In this document: piece after piece, positions 45,185-54,180 of the stretch | How the letters are laid out: each line of letters starts with the position of its first letter | Numbering within the stretch: position 1 is the first letter of the stretch | Assembly (NCBI RefSeq): GCF_006438955.1 | Contig: NZ_RCZK01000010.1 | Span: 1-64,000, forward strand | Direction of reading: 5' to 3' | From: Sphingomonas oligophenolica | GTDB taxonomy: Bacteria > Pseudomonadota > Alphaproteobacteria > Sphingomonadales > Sphingomonadaceae | Length of the DNA: 64,000 bases | Position numbers and translations under genes: made by a program | Notes under the pieces: model-generated | The model's database searches: none | Told to the model about the DNA's origin: nothing | Seen by the model: the letters and a program-made list of their open reading frames with translations, nothing else

Positions 45185-46213
45185 ATGCGCATCGCCATCG
45201 TCACCGACGCCTGGACCCCGCAGGTCAACGGCGTCGTTCGCACGCTCGAGGCGGTGCGCCGCGAGCTCGAGGCGCTGGGGCACGAGGTGCTGGTCATCGC
45301 GCCCGACAGCTTCGTGTCGATGCCGTGCCCGACCTATCCCGAAATTCGCCTGGCGCTCGCGCGCTCGGCCGTCGTGGGGCGGCGGATCGAGCACTTCGGG
45401 GCGGAGGCGATCCATCTCGCGACCGAGGGGCCGATCTGCCTTGCCGCGCGGAAATATTGCCTGCGCCAGGGACTGCCCTTCACCAGCGCCTACCACACCC
45501 AATTCCCCGACTATGTCGCGGCACGGACGGGCGCGAACCCGGCGTGGATCTGGCGCTACATCCGCTGGTTCCATGCGCCGGCGCAGGCGGTGCTCGCTTC
45601 GACCCCATCGGTGGCGGCGCTGCTGGGCGAGCACGGGATCGACCATATCCGCCCCTGGGGCCGCGGCGTCGATTTCGCGACCTTCGGCACCGACGGCGCG
45701 CGCGATCCCGCGGTCATGGCGCTGGGGGGGCCAATCCAGCTTTATGTCGGGCGTGTCGCGGTCGAGAAGAACGTCGAGTCCTTCCTCGCCTGTGCGCATC
45801 CCGGCACCAAGGTCGTCGTCGGCGACGGCCCCGCGCGCGCCGACCTCGAGCGGCGGTTTCCCGAGGCGCATTTTCTCGGTGCGCGCCGCGGCGCCGAACT
45901 CGCCGCGGCGTATCGCAGCGCGGACGTGCTCGTCTTCCCGAGCCGCACCGACACCTTTGGTCTGGTGATGGCGGAGGCATTGGCGTGCGGCACGCCGGTG
46001 GCGGCGTATCCGGTCGCAGGGCCGCTCGACGTCATCGACCACCGGGTCGGCGCGATGGCGGAGAATCTCGATGATGCGATCGCCGATGCGCTGACGCGCC
46101 CACGGGCGATCTGTTCGGCGTTTGCCGCACGGTTCAGCTGGCCCGCGAGCGCGCGGCAATTTCTCGACGCGCTGGTGCCGATCGAGCGGGGCGTGCATCT
46201 GCTCGCCGCCTGA
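45185..46213 (+). CDS. Glycosyltransferase, GT4-type
   Basis: A 342-residue GT-B enzyme. The acceptor half begins RIAIVTDAWTPQVNGVVRTL, as in mannosyltransferases acting on lipids. The donor half has YVGRVAVEKNVESFL and FPSRTDTFGLVMAEALACGTPVAAYPVAGP with the E-x7-E motif. Family members of this type add sugar to diacylglycerol or phosphatidylinositol-like lipids. In an organism with glycosphingolipids or glycolipid membranes such a role is likely, but the acceptor is not evident. Confidence 0.87.
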   Translation: MRIAIVTDAWTPQVNGVVRTLEAVRRELEALGHEVLVIAPDSFVSMPCPTYPEIRLALARSAVVGRRIEHFGAEAIHLATEGPICLAARKYCLRQGLPFTSAYHTQFPDYVAARTGANPAWIWRYIRWFHAPAQAVLASTPSVAALLGEHGIDHIRPWGRGVDFATFGTDGARDPAVMALGGPIQLYVGRVAVEKNVESFLACAHPGTKVVVGDGPARADLERRFPEAHFLGARRGAELAAAYRSADVLVFPSRTDTFGLVMAEALACGTPVAAYPVAGPLDVIDHRVGAMAENLDDAIADALTRPRAICSAFAARFSWPASARQFLDALVPIERGVHLLAA

Positions 46214-46277
46214 CCGGCACAATTCTGCGACAATTGGGTTTTAGTCGCCGCGCTCCCCAAGTCGAGGCGGCCTGTCC

Positions 46278-48974
46278 ATGCGTATCTTTCTGTTCCTGAT
46301 CGCCGCGAGCGCTCCCGCCATGGCAAGCGCGCAGCAAGCGCCGCCAACCCAGCAGCCATCCGCCGCAGCGGCGGCCGAGCCCGTGATCTCCGACGAACCC
46401 GACATCATCGTCGAGGGGCAGCGCAACCTGCCCGGCGCGGTGATCGGCGACATCCCGCCCGAACAGCAATTGGGTCCATCGGACATCCGCAGCTATGGCG
46501 TCAGCTCGGTCGCCGATCTGCTCACCGAACTCGCGCCGCAGACGCAGAGCGGCGTCGGCGGACCGCCGGTGGTGCTGCTCAACGGTAAGCGGATCGCGGG
46601 GTTTCGCGAAATCCGCGACATCCCGACCGAGGCGATCGCGCGGGTCGACATCCTGGCCGAAGAGGTCGCACTGAAATACGGCTTTCGCGCCGACCAGAAG
46701 GTCGTGAACATCGTCCTGCGTCGTCGCTTTGGCGCGGTGACGGGCGAATTGACCGATCGGATCGCGACCGAGGGCGGGCGCAATGCGCCGCAGGCCGAGC
46801 TCGACCTGCTCAAAATCCGCAATAGCGGGCGTTTCCAGCTGCATAGCGAATATAAGTCGTCGTCGGCGCTGACCGAGAGCGAACGCGCCATCGCGGCGCC
46901 GGTCGCCGGCGGTACGGCGTCAGCGTTCGACCAGCGCCCGTTTCGGACGCTGCTGCCCTTTTCGCGCGAGCTTCAGACCAACGCGGTCTATGCGCGCAAT
47001 TTCGGCAATGTGTCGGCGACGTTCAACGGTGCGATCGAATCGAGCGAGAGCAAGGGCTTGAACGGACTTCCCGGCGCGACCTTCCTCGTCCCCGCGACAA
47101 GCCCGTTCGCGACCGGCGGCGCGGCGACCAGCGTGTCGGGGGTGTTCGACGGCAGCAGCTTCGTGCCGCTGGCGCAGAATAGCCGGTCGATCACGGGGCA
47201 TCTGGGCACCACGCTGAACGGCGCGATCGACGGCTGGCAATGGTCGCTGACGGGCGCGTACGATCACGTCGATACGCGCAATTTCAGCGATACCGGCTTC
47301 GACGCCACGGCGTATCAGGCGCGAGTCGCCGCGGGCGATCCGATCGCCAACCCGGCGGGGCCGTTCGCGCGGAGCGATCTTGCCGCGCGGTTCTACAACA
47401 GCGGCTCGTCGGTCTCGAACGCGGGCAAGGTCGACGCGCTGATCAACGGCTCGCCCTTCTCGCTGCCCGCGGGCGCGGTATCGACCAGCCTGCGGCTGAC
47501 TGGCGAGACGACCGACCTGTCGAGCCGATCCTATCGTAGCGGGCTGATCCAATCGGGCGATATTTCTCGCCAGCGCGGCAATGCGCAGATCAACATCGAC
47601 CTGCCGATCACCAGCCGATCGAAGGGGGTGTTGGCGGCGATCGGCGACCTTTCGCTCAACGGCAACGCCGCGATCGAGCAGGTGTCGGATTTCGGTACGC
47701 TGACGACCTATGGCTATGGCGCGAACTGGTCGCCGGTGAAGGGCGTCCGCCTGATCGGTTCGGTCAGCGATCAGGACGAAGCGCCGAGCGCGCAGCAACT
47801 CGGCAATCCAGTGATCACGACGCCCAATGTGCGCGTGTTCGACTATGTCGCGGGGACGACCGCAACGGCGACGACGATCAGTGGCGGCAATCCTTTTCTC
47901 ACCGCCGACAACCGCCATGTCGACAAGATCGGGCTGACGCTGAAGCCGTTCGACCAGACCGACCTGACGCTGACCGCCAATTACACGCGCCAGCACACCG
48001 ATAATCCGATCGCGGGCTTCCCGACCCCGACCGCGGCGATCGAGGCTGCGTTTCCGACGCGGTTCACGCGCGACGAGGCGGGCAATCTGCTGAGGATTGA
48101 TACGCGCTCGATCAATTATGCGCGCACCGAGAGTTCGAATTTACGCTGGGGCATCAACTTCTCGAAGCGGCTGACGTCGAAGATCCAGAAGGAAATCGAG
48201 GCGTATCGCGCCGGAACCGGTCCCAATCCGTTCGCAGGCATGAGTTTTCCCGGACAGCGACGCCGGCGCGACGGCGCGGACGACCAGACGCCGCCGGGCG
48301 GCACCACGCCATCGGGGGCAAGATCGGCGAATGCCGGGCAGGCGGGTGCCCCGACGCAGGCCGGCCAGGGTGCGTCGGCTACACCTCAGGCGGGCGAAGG
48401 ACCGCCGTCGGAAGAGGCCCGCGGTGGCGGGCGCGGTGGTCTTCGCGGCTTTGGCGGACGCGGCGGGGGCGGGCGTGGCGGCGGCGGCGGACGGCTGCAG
48501 TTTGCGGTCTATCACACGCTGCACCTGACCGATACGGTGCTCGTCGCGGCTGGCGGGCCACGGCTCGACCTGCTTCATGGCGATGCGATCGGCCAGAATG
48601 GCGGGCAGGCGCGCAACGAGGTCGAGGTGCAGGCGGGCTATACCAACAACGGACTCGGCGCGCGGCTATCGGGCAATTACATGCAGGGGACGCGGGTGAA
48701 CGGCGGCACGCCCGCGAACCCGACCGCGCTCGATTTCGGATCGCTCACGACCTTCAACCTGCGGCTGTTCGGCGATCTGGGCGGGCGGCTCGAATGGGTG
48801 AAGGCGCATCCGTTTTTGCGCGGCACGCGGGTGACGCTGTCGTTCGATAATCTGCTCAACTCGCGTCAGCGGGTGACCGATGCGATGGGGGCGACGCCGG
48901 TGAGCTTCCAGCCTGATTATCTCGATCCGCTCGGACGGTCGATCCGGTTGAGCATCCGCAAATTGTTCTTCTGA
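46278..48974 (+). CDS. TonB-dependent receptor with Gly/Arg-rich insert
   Basis: This receptor has 898 residues. A signal peptide ends near ASAQQ. A Gln/Ala/Pro linker precedes the TonB-box-like DIIVEGQRN. The plug contains GPPVVLLNGKRIAGF, and the barrel ends in RSIRLSIRKLFF. Between about residues 650 and 735 there is a low-complexity region with Pro, Ala, Gln and Gly that ends in an RGG-like stretch, directly before barrel strands resume (LQFAVYHTLHL). Such a segment would form a long disordered loop, probably outside the cell. It stands alone downstream of the glycosyltransferase gene. Confidence 0.85.
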   Translation: MRIFLFLIAASAPAMASAQQAPPTQQPSAAAAAEPVISDEPDIIVEGQRNLPGAVIGDIPPEQQLGPSDIRSYGVSSVADLLTELAPQTQSGVGGPPVVLLNGKRIAGFREIRDIPTEAIARVDILAEEVALKYGFRADQKVVNIVLRRRFGAVTGELTDRIATEGGRNAPQAELDLLKIRNSGRFQLHSEYKSSSALTESERAIAAPVAGGTASAFDQRPFRTLLPFSRELQTNAVYARNFGNVSATFNGAIESSESKGLNGLPGATFLVPATSPFATGGAATSVSGVFDGSSFVPLAQNSRSITGHLGTTLNGAIDGWQWSLTGAYDHVDTRNFSDTGFDATAYQARVAAGDPIANPAGPFARSDLAARFYNSGSSVSNAGKVDALINGSPFSLPAGAVSTSLRLTGETTDLSSRSYRSGLIQSGDISRQRGNAQINIDLPITSRSKGVLAAIGDLSLNGNAAIEQVSDFGTLTTYGYGANWSPVKGVRLIGSVSDQDEAPSAQQLGNPVITTPNVRVFDYVAGTTATATTISGGNPFLTADNRHVDKIGLTLKPFDQTDLTLTANYTRQHTDNPIAGFPTPTAAIEAAFPTRFTRDEAGNLLRIDTRSINYARTESSNLRWGINFSKRLTSKIQKEIEAYRAGTGPNPFAGMSFPGQRRRRDGADDQTPPGGTTPSGARSANAGQAGAPTQAGQGASATPQAGEGPPSEEARGGGRGGLRGFGGRGGGGRGGGGGRLQFAVYHTLHLTDTVLVAAGGPRLDLLHGDAIGQNGGQARNEVEVQAGYTNNGLGARLSGNYMQGTRVNGGTPANPTALDFGSLTTFNLRLFGDLGGRLEWVKAHPFLRGTRVTLSFDNLLNSRQRVTDAMGATPVSFQPDYLDPLGRSIRLSIRKLFF

Positions 48975-48975
48975 G

Positions 48976-50514
48976 CTAAAGCCCGATCGCGTTCTCGAGC
49001 CACTTCGCCGCCTGTTCGGGCGAGCGTTTGTCGGCGTCGCGATCGACCTGATAGTTGGCGGTGCGCATCGCGTCGACGCCGACGCGCCCGACCAGCGGCT
49101 TGAGCGCGGCCAGAAACCGTGCGTCGGCGCGGCGTTTGGGGGCGACGAGCAGGATCGCGTCGTAGCCCGGGATGGCGTGGCGCGGGTCGGTCAACACGGT
49201 GAGGTGATCGGCCGCGATCCGTCCGTCGGACGAGAAGGCGGAGATCACGTCGACCCTGCCGCTGGCGAGCGCGCGGTACATGAAGGTGGGGCTGAACGGC
49301 GTCGCGCTCGCGAAGCGGAGCGGATAGGCCTTTTTCACCGCGGCCCATTCGGGGCGTTCGAGGAATTCGAGATCGCTGCCCAGCGCGAGGCGCGGCGCGG
49401 CAGGAATCAGGTCGGCGAGGCTTGTGATGCCGCGCCGCTTCGCCGCGTCGGTCTTCATCGCGAAGGCATAGGCATTCTCGAACCCCAGCGCGCCGACCAG
49501 CCCGACATGGTGCGTCGCGGCGGCCCAGGCCCCGATCGCGGGGACCATCTCGGCGGGCGGCGGAATGTCGTGCCGCTTCATCTCGTTGGTCCAGATCGTG
49601 CCCGCGTAATCGACATAGACATCGATATCGCCGCCGGTGACCGCGCCGAAAATCACCGCCGACCCCAGGCCGTCGCGGTACTCCACCCGGTAGCCCGCGT
49701 GTTCGAGCTGATCGCCGATGACGCGCGCGAGGATATATTGTTCCGCAAAATTCTTGGCGCCGACGACCACGGTACGCTTGTCCGACCCCTGCGCCCACAG
49801 CGGCGCGGTCGCAGCGAGGACGCCCGCCAGCAGCAGCGCCGCGCCGGTGATCCACAGCCCACGGCGGCGGGTCCGCAGCCCGCGCTCGATCAGCCCGATC
49901 AGCGCATCGACGCACAGCGCCAACGCCGCAGCCGACACGCAGCCCGCGAGCACCAGCGCCCAGTTCTGCGTCTGGAGGCCCGCGAAGATCAGATCGCCTA
50001 GGCTGGGCTGACCGACCGTCGTCGACAGCGTCGCGGCGCCGATCGTCCACACGGCGGCAGTGCGGATGCCCGCGATCAGCACTGGCGCGACGAGTGGGGC
50101 CTCGACGAGGCGGAGCTTCTGCGCGGGGGTCATGCCCACCGCGTCGGCGGCCTGGCGCACCGCGGGATCGATCCCCTCGAGCCCCGCGACCCCGTTCCTG
50201 AGAATCGGCAGCAGCGCGTACAGCGTCAGCGCGATCAGCGAGGGCAGGAAGCCGAGTGCCGGAATGCCGCCACCGACGACGCCCGACAGCCACAGCAGCA
50301 GCGGATAGAAGAGCGCGAGCAGCGCGAGGCTGGGGATTGTCTGGACGAGGCTCGCGAAGCCGAGCGCAAGGCGCGACACGCCTTCGTTGCGCGACGACCA
50401 GACCGCGAGCGGCAGGCTGATCGCGATTCCGATCAGCAGCGCCGCGCCCGCGAGCAGGACGTGCTGGGCCAGCAGCGGGGGTACGCGGGTAAGGGCATCG
50501 AGGAAGGGGGTCAT
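48976..50514 (-). CDS. Osmoprotectant ABC importer, fused permease and substrate-binding protein
   Basis: A 512-residue fusion. The N-terminal half (about 1-210) is a ProW/OpuCB-type permease with about six helices and the conserved GMTPAQKLRLVEAPLVAPV loop that contacts the ATPase. A linker helix leads to a periplasmic binding domain (about 235-512), beginning VVVGAKNFAEQYILARVIGD, of the glycine betaine/choline-binding type. It imports compatible solutes. The matching ATPase gene lies upstream, across a palindromic repeat of about 85 bp. Confidence 0.9.
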   Translation of the reverse strand: MTPFLDALTRVPPLLAQHVLLAGAALLIGIAISLPLAVWSSRNEGVSRLALGFASLVQTIPSLALLALFYPLLLWLSGVVGGGIPALGFLPSLIALTLYALLPILRNGVAGLEGIDPAVRQAADAVGMTPAQKLRLVEAPLVAPVLIAGIRTAAVWTIGAATLSTTVGQPSLGDLIFAGLQTQNWALVLAGCVSAAALALCVDALIGLIERGLRTRRRGLWITGAALLLAGVLAATAPLWAQGSDKRTVVVGAKNFAEQYILARVIGDQLEHAGYRVEYRDGLGSAVIFGAVTGGDIDVYVDYAGTIWTNEMKRHDIPPPAEMVPAIGAWAAATHHVGLVGALGFENAYAFAMKTDAAKRRGITSLADLIPAAPRLALGSDLEFLERPEWAAVKKAYPLRFASATPFSPTFMYRALASGRVDVISAFSSDGRIAADHLTVLTDPRHAIPGYDAILLVAPKRRADARFLAALKPLVGRVGVDAMRTANYQVDRDADKRSPEQAAKWLENAIGL

Positions 50515-50530
50515 CGTAGCGGCCCTCTCC

Positions 50531-50614
50531 CCGTTCGTGCTGAGCCTGTCGAAGCACGGTGAGACACGAAACCGCTGTCGCGCGACTGCCCTTCGACAGG
50601 CTCAGGGCGAACGG
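50531..50614. repeat. Large REP-like inverted repeat in the osmoprotectant operon
   Basis: The left arm CCGTTCGTGCTGAGCCTGTC plus GAAG and the right arm CTTCGACAGGCTCAGGGCGAACGG are complementary except at two positions. They enclose about 35 bp. The core CTGAGCCTGTCGAAG is a repeat widespread in sphingomonads and other Proteobacteria. It lies between the ATPase and permease genes and could reduce downstream expression. Confidence 0.8.
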
Positions 50615-50623
50615 TTGATGCCC

Positions 50624-51373
50624 TCACTCTGCCAACGCCCTGAGCCGCTCGGCCTGTTCGCGCGGGACCGCGACCAGCGCCTGTGCCTCCTCGCCGCCGC
50701 CGCCGCTTGCGAGCTGCGCGGGGGTCGCGTCTGCCACGATCCGCCCGTTGCTCATGACCAGCACCCGGTCCGCGAGCAGCAGCGCCTCCGCCATGTCGTG
50801 CGTCACCAACACGGTCGTCAGGCCGAGATCGGCGTGCAGCCGCCGGATTTCGGTTCCCAAGGCGTCGCGGGTGACGGGATCGAGCGCGCCGAATGCCTCG
50901 TCGAGGAGCAGAAGCTTGGCGCCCGGCGCGAGCGCGCGGGCGATGCCGACGCGCTGGCGCTGGCCGCCCGACAGTTCGTCGGGCATGCGGTCGGCGACAT
51001 CGCGCGGCAATTCGACCTGATCGAGCGCTGCACCGATATCGACGGTGTCGCCCGCGATCCGCGCGCCGATCGCGATGTTTTCCGCCACCGTCATGTGCGG
51101 GAACAGCCCGACGCCCTGGAAGACATAACCGATCCGCCGCCTGAGCGTGGGGGCGGGGCCGTCCGCGACATCCCGGCCATCGATCGTCACGCGGCCCTCG
51201 GTCGGTTCGATCAGCCGGTTGATCATCTTGAGCAAGGTCGATTTGCCCGATCCCGATGCGCCGACGAGCGCGACGAAGCTGCCGCCGGCGATGGCGAGCG
51301 ACACCGCATCGACCGCCACGGTCTGCCCGAACCGTTTGGTTAGGTTGTCGAACGCAATCGAATTGGCTGGCAT
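50624..51373 (-). CDS. Osmoprotectant ABC importer, ATP-binding subunit
   Basis: A 249-residue ProV/OpuCA-type ATPase. Walker A is GASGSGKST, the signature is LSGGQRQRVGIARAL, Walker B is LLLLDEAFGALD, and THDMAEAL carries the H-loop. The C-terminal CBS domains of longer relatives are absent. An alternative GTG at 51403 would add 10 residues; neither start has a strong ribosome-binding site. It is divergent from an SDR gene. Confidence 0.9.
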   Translation of the reverse strand: MPANSIAFDNLTKRFGQTVAVDAVSLAIAGGSFVALVGASGSGKSTLLKMINRLIEPTEGRVTIDGRDVADGPAPTLRRRIGYVFQGVGLFPHMTVAENIAIGARIAGDTVDIGAALDQVELPRDVADRMPDELSGGQRQRVGIARALAPGAKLLLLDEAFGALDPVTRDALGTEIRRLHADLGLTTVLVTHDMAEALLLADRVLVMSNGRIVADATPAQLASGGGGEEAQALVAVPREQAERLRALAE

Positions 51374-51430
51374 CGGTAAGAACGATGGGCGATGCAGCGC
51401 CACCCGTCAAACGATACGCAGGAGCGACGC

Positions 51431-52225
51431 ATGAGCGAGGTCAAGGCGATTTTCATCACCGGTGGCGGATCGGGGATTGGGCGCGCGACCGCGCGGCTGT
51501 TCGCGCAGCGCGGCTGGCGGGTCGGGATCGCGGACGTCAACGCCGCAGGACTTGCGGAGACGATCGCGCTGATGGGCGGCGGCATGGCGCAAAGCTATGT
51601 CATGGACGTCCGCGACCGCGAGGCATGGGTGGCGCACCTCGACAGCTTCACGACCGTGAGCGGGGGGCGGCTCGACGTGTTGTTCAACAACGCTGGGATC
51701 GGCACCGGCGGGCCGCTCGCCGAGGCGGATTTCGACGAACTCGACCGGACCGTCGCGATCAACCTGATGGGCGTGATCAACGGCGCGCGGATCGGGTACG
51801 CCTATCTGGCGAAGTCGCGCGGGTGCCTGCTCAACACCGCGTCTGCCTCTGCGATCTACGGCTCGTCGGGGCTCGCGACCTATTCGGCGACCAAGTTCGG
51901 GGTGCGTGCGCTAACCGAGGCGCTCGACGGCGAATGGCATGGGGCGGGCGTCAGGGTGCGCGACATTATTCCGGGCTTCATCGAAACCCCGCTGCTCGAC
52001 GGGATTGCGGGTCGGACCAACCGGTCGATCCGTGAAAGCGTAATCGCGGCCGGGCTGGAACTGACGAGCGCCGACACGGTCGCTGAAGCCGCGTGGGATG
52101 CAGTGCACGGGACCAAGGTCCACACCTATGTCGGCAAGACCGCACACCGGCTGGCTTTTGCGGCGCGGTGGATGCCTGGATCGCTGCGCAAGCGGATGCA
52201 GCGCGGGCTCGGCAGCGAAGGCTAA
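51431..52225 (+). CDS. Short-chain dehydrogenase/reductase
   Basis: A 264-residue classical SDR. The cofactor motif is [21 protein letters not shown] follows, with the catalytic Tyr and Lys in YSATKFG and the Ser in [10 protein letters not shown]. An acidic residue after the second strand (IADVN) suggests NAD rather than NADP. AGGAG precedes ATG 51431 by 8 nt. The substrate is unknown. Its stop overlaps the convergent phhB gene by 4 bp. Confidence 0.9.
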   Translation: MSEVKAIFITGGGSGIGRATARLFAQRGWRVGIADVNAAGLAETIALMGGGMAQSYVMDVRDREAWVAHLDSFTTVSGGRLDVLFNNAGIGTGGPLAEADFDELDRTVAINLMGVINGARIGYAYLAKSRGCLLNTASASAIYGSSGLATYSATKFGVRALTEALDGEWHGAGVRVRDIIPGFIETPLLDGIAGRTNRSIRESVIAAGLELTSADTVAEAAWDAVHGTKVHTYVGKTAHRLAFAARWMPGSLRKRMQRGLGSEG

Positions 52226-52524
52226 TCCTCGCCGAGCACGCCGTCGATCGCCTCGGCCAATTCGATGTCGCGTTCCGACAGGCCGCCCGCGTCGTGCGTC
52301 GTCAGCAGTATGTCGACGCGATTATAGACGTTTTTCCATTCGGGATGATGATCCGCCTTCTCGGCGAGCATCGCGACCTGGGTCATGAAGCCGAACGCTT
52401 CGACGAAATCGGAGAAGACGATCGTCCGGGTGATTGCGTCGCGCGAGTCGTCGTAATCCCATTCGGCCAGGCCATCGAGTGCCTCGGCGCGTTCGGTGTC
52501 GTTGAGGGGTTCGATCGCCGCCAT
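52222..52524 (-). CDS. phhB: Pterin-4a-carbinolamine dehydratase
   Basis: A 100-residue enzyme that regenerates the tetrahydropterin cofactor of phenylalanine hydroxylase by dehydrating the 4a-carbinolamine. The motif [20 protein letters not shown] with the conserved HHPEW is diagnostic, followed by [21 protein letters not shown]. No phenylalanine hydroxylase gene is in the window, but the product would feed the tyrosine pathway encoded 9 kb away. Confidence 0.93.
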   Translation of the reverse strand: MAAIEPLNDTERAEALDGLAEWDYDDSRDAITRTIVFSDFVEAFGFMTQVAMLAEKADHHPEWKNVYNRVDILLTTHDAGGLSERDIELAEAIDGVLGED

Positions 52525-52571
52525 CGCTCATTCCTTGCCGCTGTGAAGCAACCACGGGTATGGCTAGCGCC

Positions 52572-52982
52572 ATGACCCGGCAAGCCCCCATCGGTGAAGC
52601 GCCCGACGCCGATGCGATGGAGGCGATCGCGCGCGCCACCATCGCGCGGCTGCCGGACGCATTCCGCGCGCATCTCGGCGATGTCGTGCTGATCGTCGAA
52701 GAGTATGCCGATGACGAGACGCTGAAAGCATTGGGGATCGACCATCCGCTCGAGCTCAGCGGGCTTTATCACGGACGCCCGGTGGGGGATAAATCGTCGA
52801 TGGAATCGGGCGCGCTGCCCGATCGCATCCATCTCTATCGCCAGGCGATCCTTGCCGAATGGTGCGAAACCGGGGTGCGGTTCGACGATCTGGTCGCGCA
52901 TGTGACGATCCACGAGATCGGGCATCATTTCGGGCTGAGCGACGCCGACATGCACGCGCTTGAAGAGTCGGTCGCGGATTGA
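52572..52982 (+). CDS. Zincin-like metallopeptidase family protein
   Basis: A 136-residue protein. The short zinc motif HEIGHHFGLSD near the C-terminus marks a minimal zincin of the family often annotated metallopeptidase family protein. No protease activity has been settled for it. A start at ATG 52560 would add 4 residues. Its stop overlaps the TTG start of ccmA, so it may be co-transcribed with the cytochrome c maturation genes. Confidence 0.85.
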   Translation: MTRQAPIGEAPDADAMEAIARATIARLPDAFRAHLGDVVLIVEEYADDETLKALGIDHPLELSGLYHGRPVGDKSSMESGALPDRIHLYRQAILAEWCETGVRFDDLVAHVTIHEIGHHFGLSDADMHALEESVAD

Positions 52983-53545
52983 CCGCGCTCCGCTTCGAGC
53001 AGGTGGCGGGCGCGCGCGGGGGGCGGGCGTTGTTCGCCGACGTCTCGTTCGACCTGGCGCCGGGCGATGCCGCGCTGGTCAGCGGCCCCAACGGCGTCGG
53101 CAAATCGACGCTGGTGCGGATCGCGGCGGGGCTGCTTGCGGGGGCGGCGGGGGCGGTGACGCGCGTGGGGGACGTCGCGCTGCTGACCGAGGCACATGCG
53201 CTCGACCCGGAACGGCGGCTCGGCGAGGCGCTCGGCTTCTGGGTCGGCAACCACCGCGCGTTGCCCGCGCTCGATGCGCTGGGGCTGGGCGAGATGGCCG
53301 ACGCGCCGGTCCGCATCCTGTCGACCGGGCAGCGGCGCCGGGCGGCGATCGCGCGCATCCTGGCAAGCGACGCGTCGATCTGGCTGCTCGACGAACCCGC
53401 CAATGGTCTCGACACCGGCGCGGTCGAAGTGGTCGAGACGCTGATCGCGGGACATCGTGCGGCGGGAGGGATCGCGCTGGTCGCGACGCACCAGCCGATT
53501 ACGATGATCGGCGCAACGTCGATCGCGCTCGGCGGTCGGCCATGA
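52979..53545 (+). CDS. ccmA: Haem exporter ATP-binding protein CcmA
   Basis: A 188-residue ATPase of system I cytochrome c maturation. The CcmABCD complex releases haem-loaded CcmE. Walker A is GPNGVGKST, the signature region ILSTGQRRRAAIARIL, and Walker B IWLLDEPANGLD. The TTG start at 52979 overlaps the previous stop. Its stop overlaps the ccmB start by ATGA. Confidence 0.92.
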   Translation: MTALRFEQVAGARGGRALFADVSFDLAPGDAALVSGPNGVGKSTLVRIAAGLLAGAAGAVTRVGDVALLTEAHALDPERRLGEALGFWVGNHRALPALDALGLGEMADAPVRILSTGQRRRAAIARILASDASIWLLDEPANGLDTGAVEVVETLIAGHRAAGGIALVATHQPITMIGATSIALGGRP

Positions 53546-54180
53546 TCCCCGCGCTGATCCTGCGCGATGCGCGCCGGGCCTATACGGGCGGGGGCGCGAC
53601 GCTGGTCGTCGCGTTCTTCCTGTTGGTGACCACCTTGTTCCCGTTCGCGATCGGGCCGGATACCGCGTTGCTGGCGCGGGTCGGTGGCGGGGTGATCTGG
53701 GCGGCGGCGCTGCTTGCGGCATTGTTGCCGGTCGAGCGACTGGTCGGTCCCGATCTCGATGCGGGGGTGCTCGATCAACTGGCGGTGCGCGGGGTGTCGA
53801 TGGCAGCGACCGCGGCGGCGAAGATGGTCGCGCACTGGCTCGCCTTCGCGCCACCGCTGATGCTCGCGACGATCGTCGCCGCCGCGCTGCTCGACCTGCC
53901 CGTCGCGACGCTGATGACGGTCGAGGCGGGGCTGGCGATCGGCACGCCGGGGCTTGCCGCGCTCGCGGTGGCGACGGGCGCACTGGTCGCGGGGCTGCGC
54001 GGTGCGGGCGCGATCGCGGGGCTGGTGATGCTGCCGCTCGCGATCCCGCTGCTGATTTTCGGCGCGGGTGCGATCGAGGGCGGTCCCAGCGCGTTGAAAT
54101 TGCTCGCCGCGGTCAGCCTGATGCTGGCCGCGGGCGCGCCGTTCGTCGCGGGCGCGGCGATCCGCGCAGGAATGGACTAA
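53542..54180 (+). CDS. ccmB: Haem exporter permease CcmB
   Basis: A 212-residue membrane protein with six predicted helices. The family block LLPVERLVGPDLDAGVLDQL and MLPLAIPLLIFGAGAI are clear CcmB features. It pairs with CcmA. The usual next genes (ccmC, ccmE, ccmF) are not here: the acyl-CoA dehydrogenase gene converges and overlaps by 4 bp, so the rest of the system must lie elsewhere. Confidence 0.93.
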   Translation: MIPALILRDARRAYTGGGATLVVAFFLLVTTLFPFAIGPDTALLARVGGGVIWAAALLAALLPVERLVGPDLDAGVLDQLAVRGVSMAATAAAKMVAHWLAFAPPLMLATIVAAALLDLPVATLMTVEAGLAIGTPGLAALAVATGALVAGLRGAGAIAGLVMLPLAIPLLIFGAGAIEGGPSALKLLAAVSLMLAAGAPFVAGAAIRAGMD

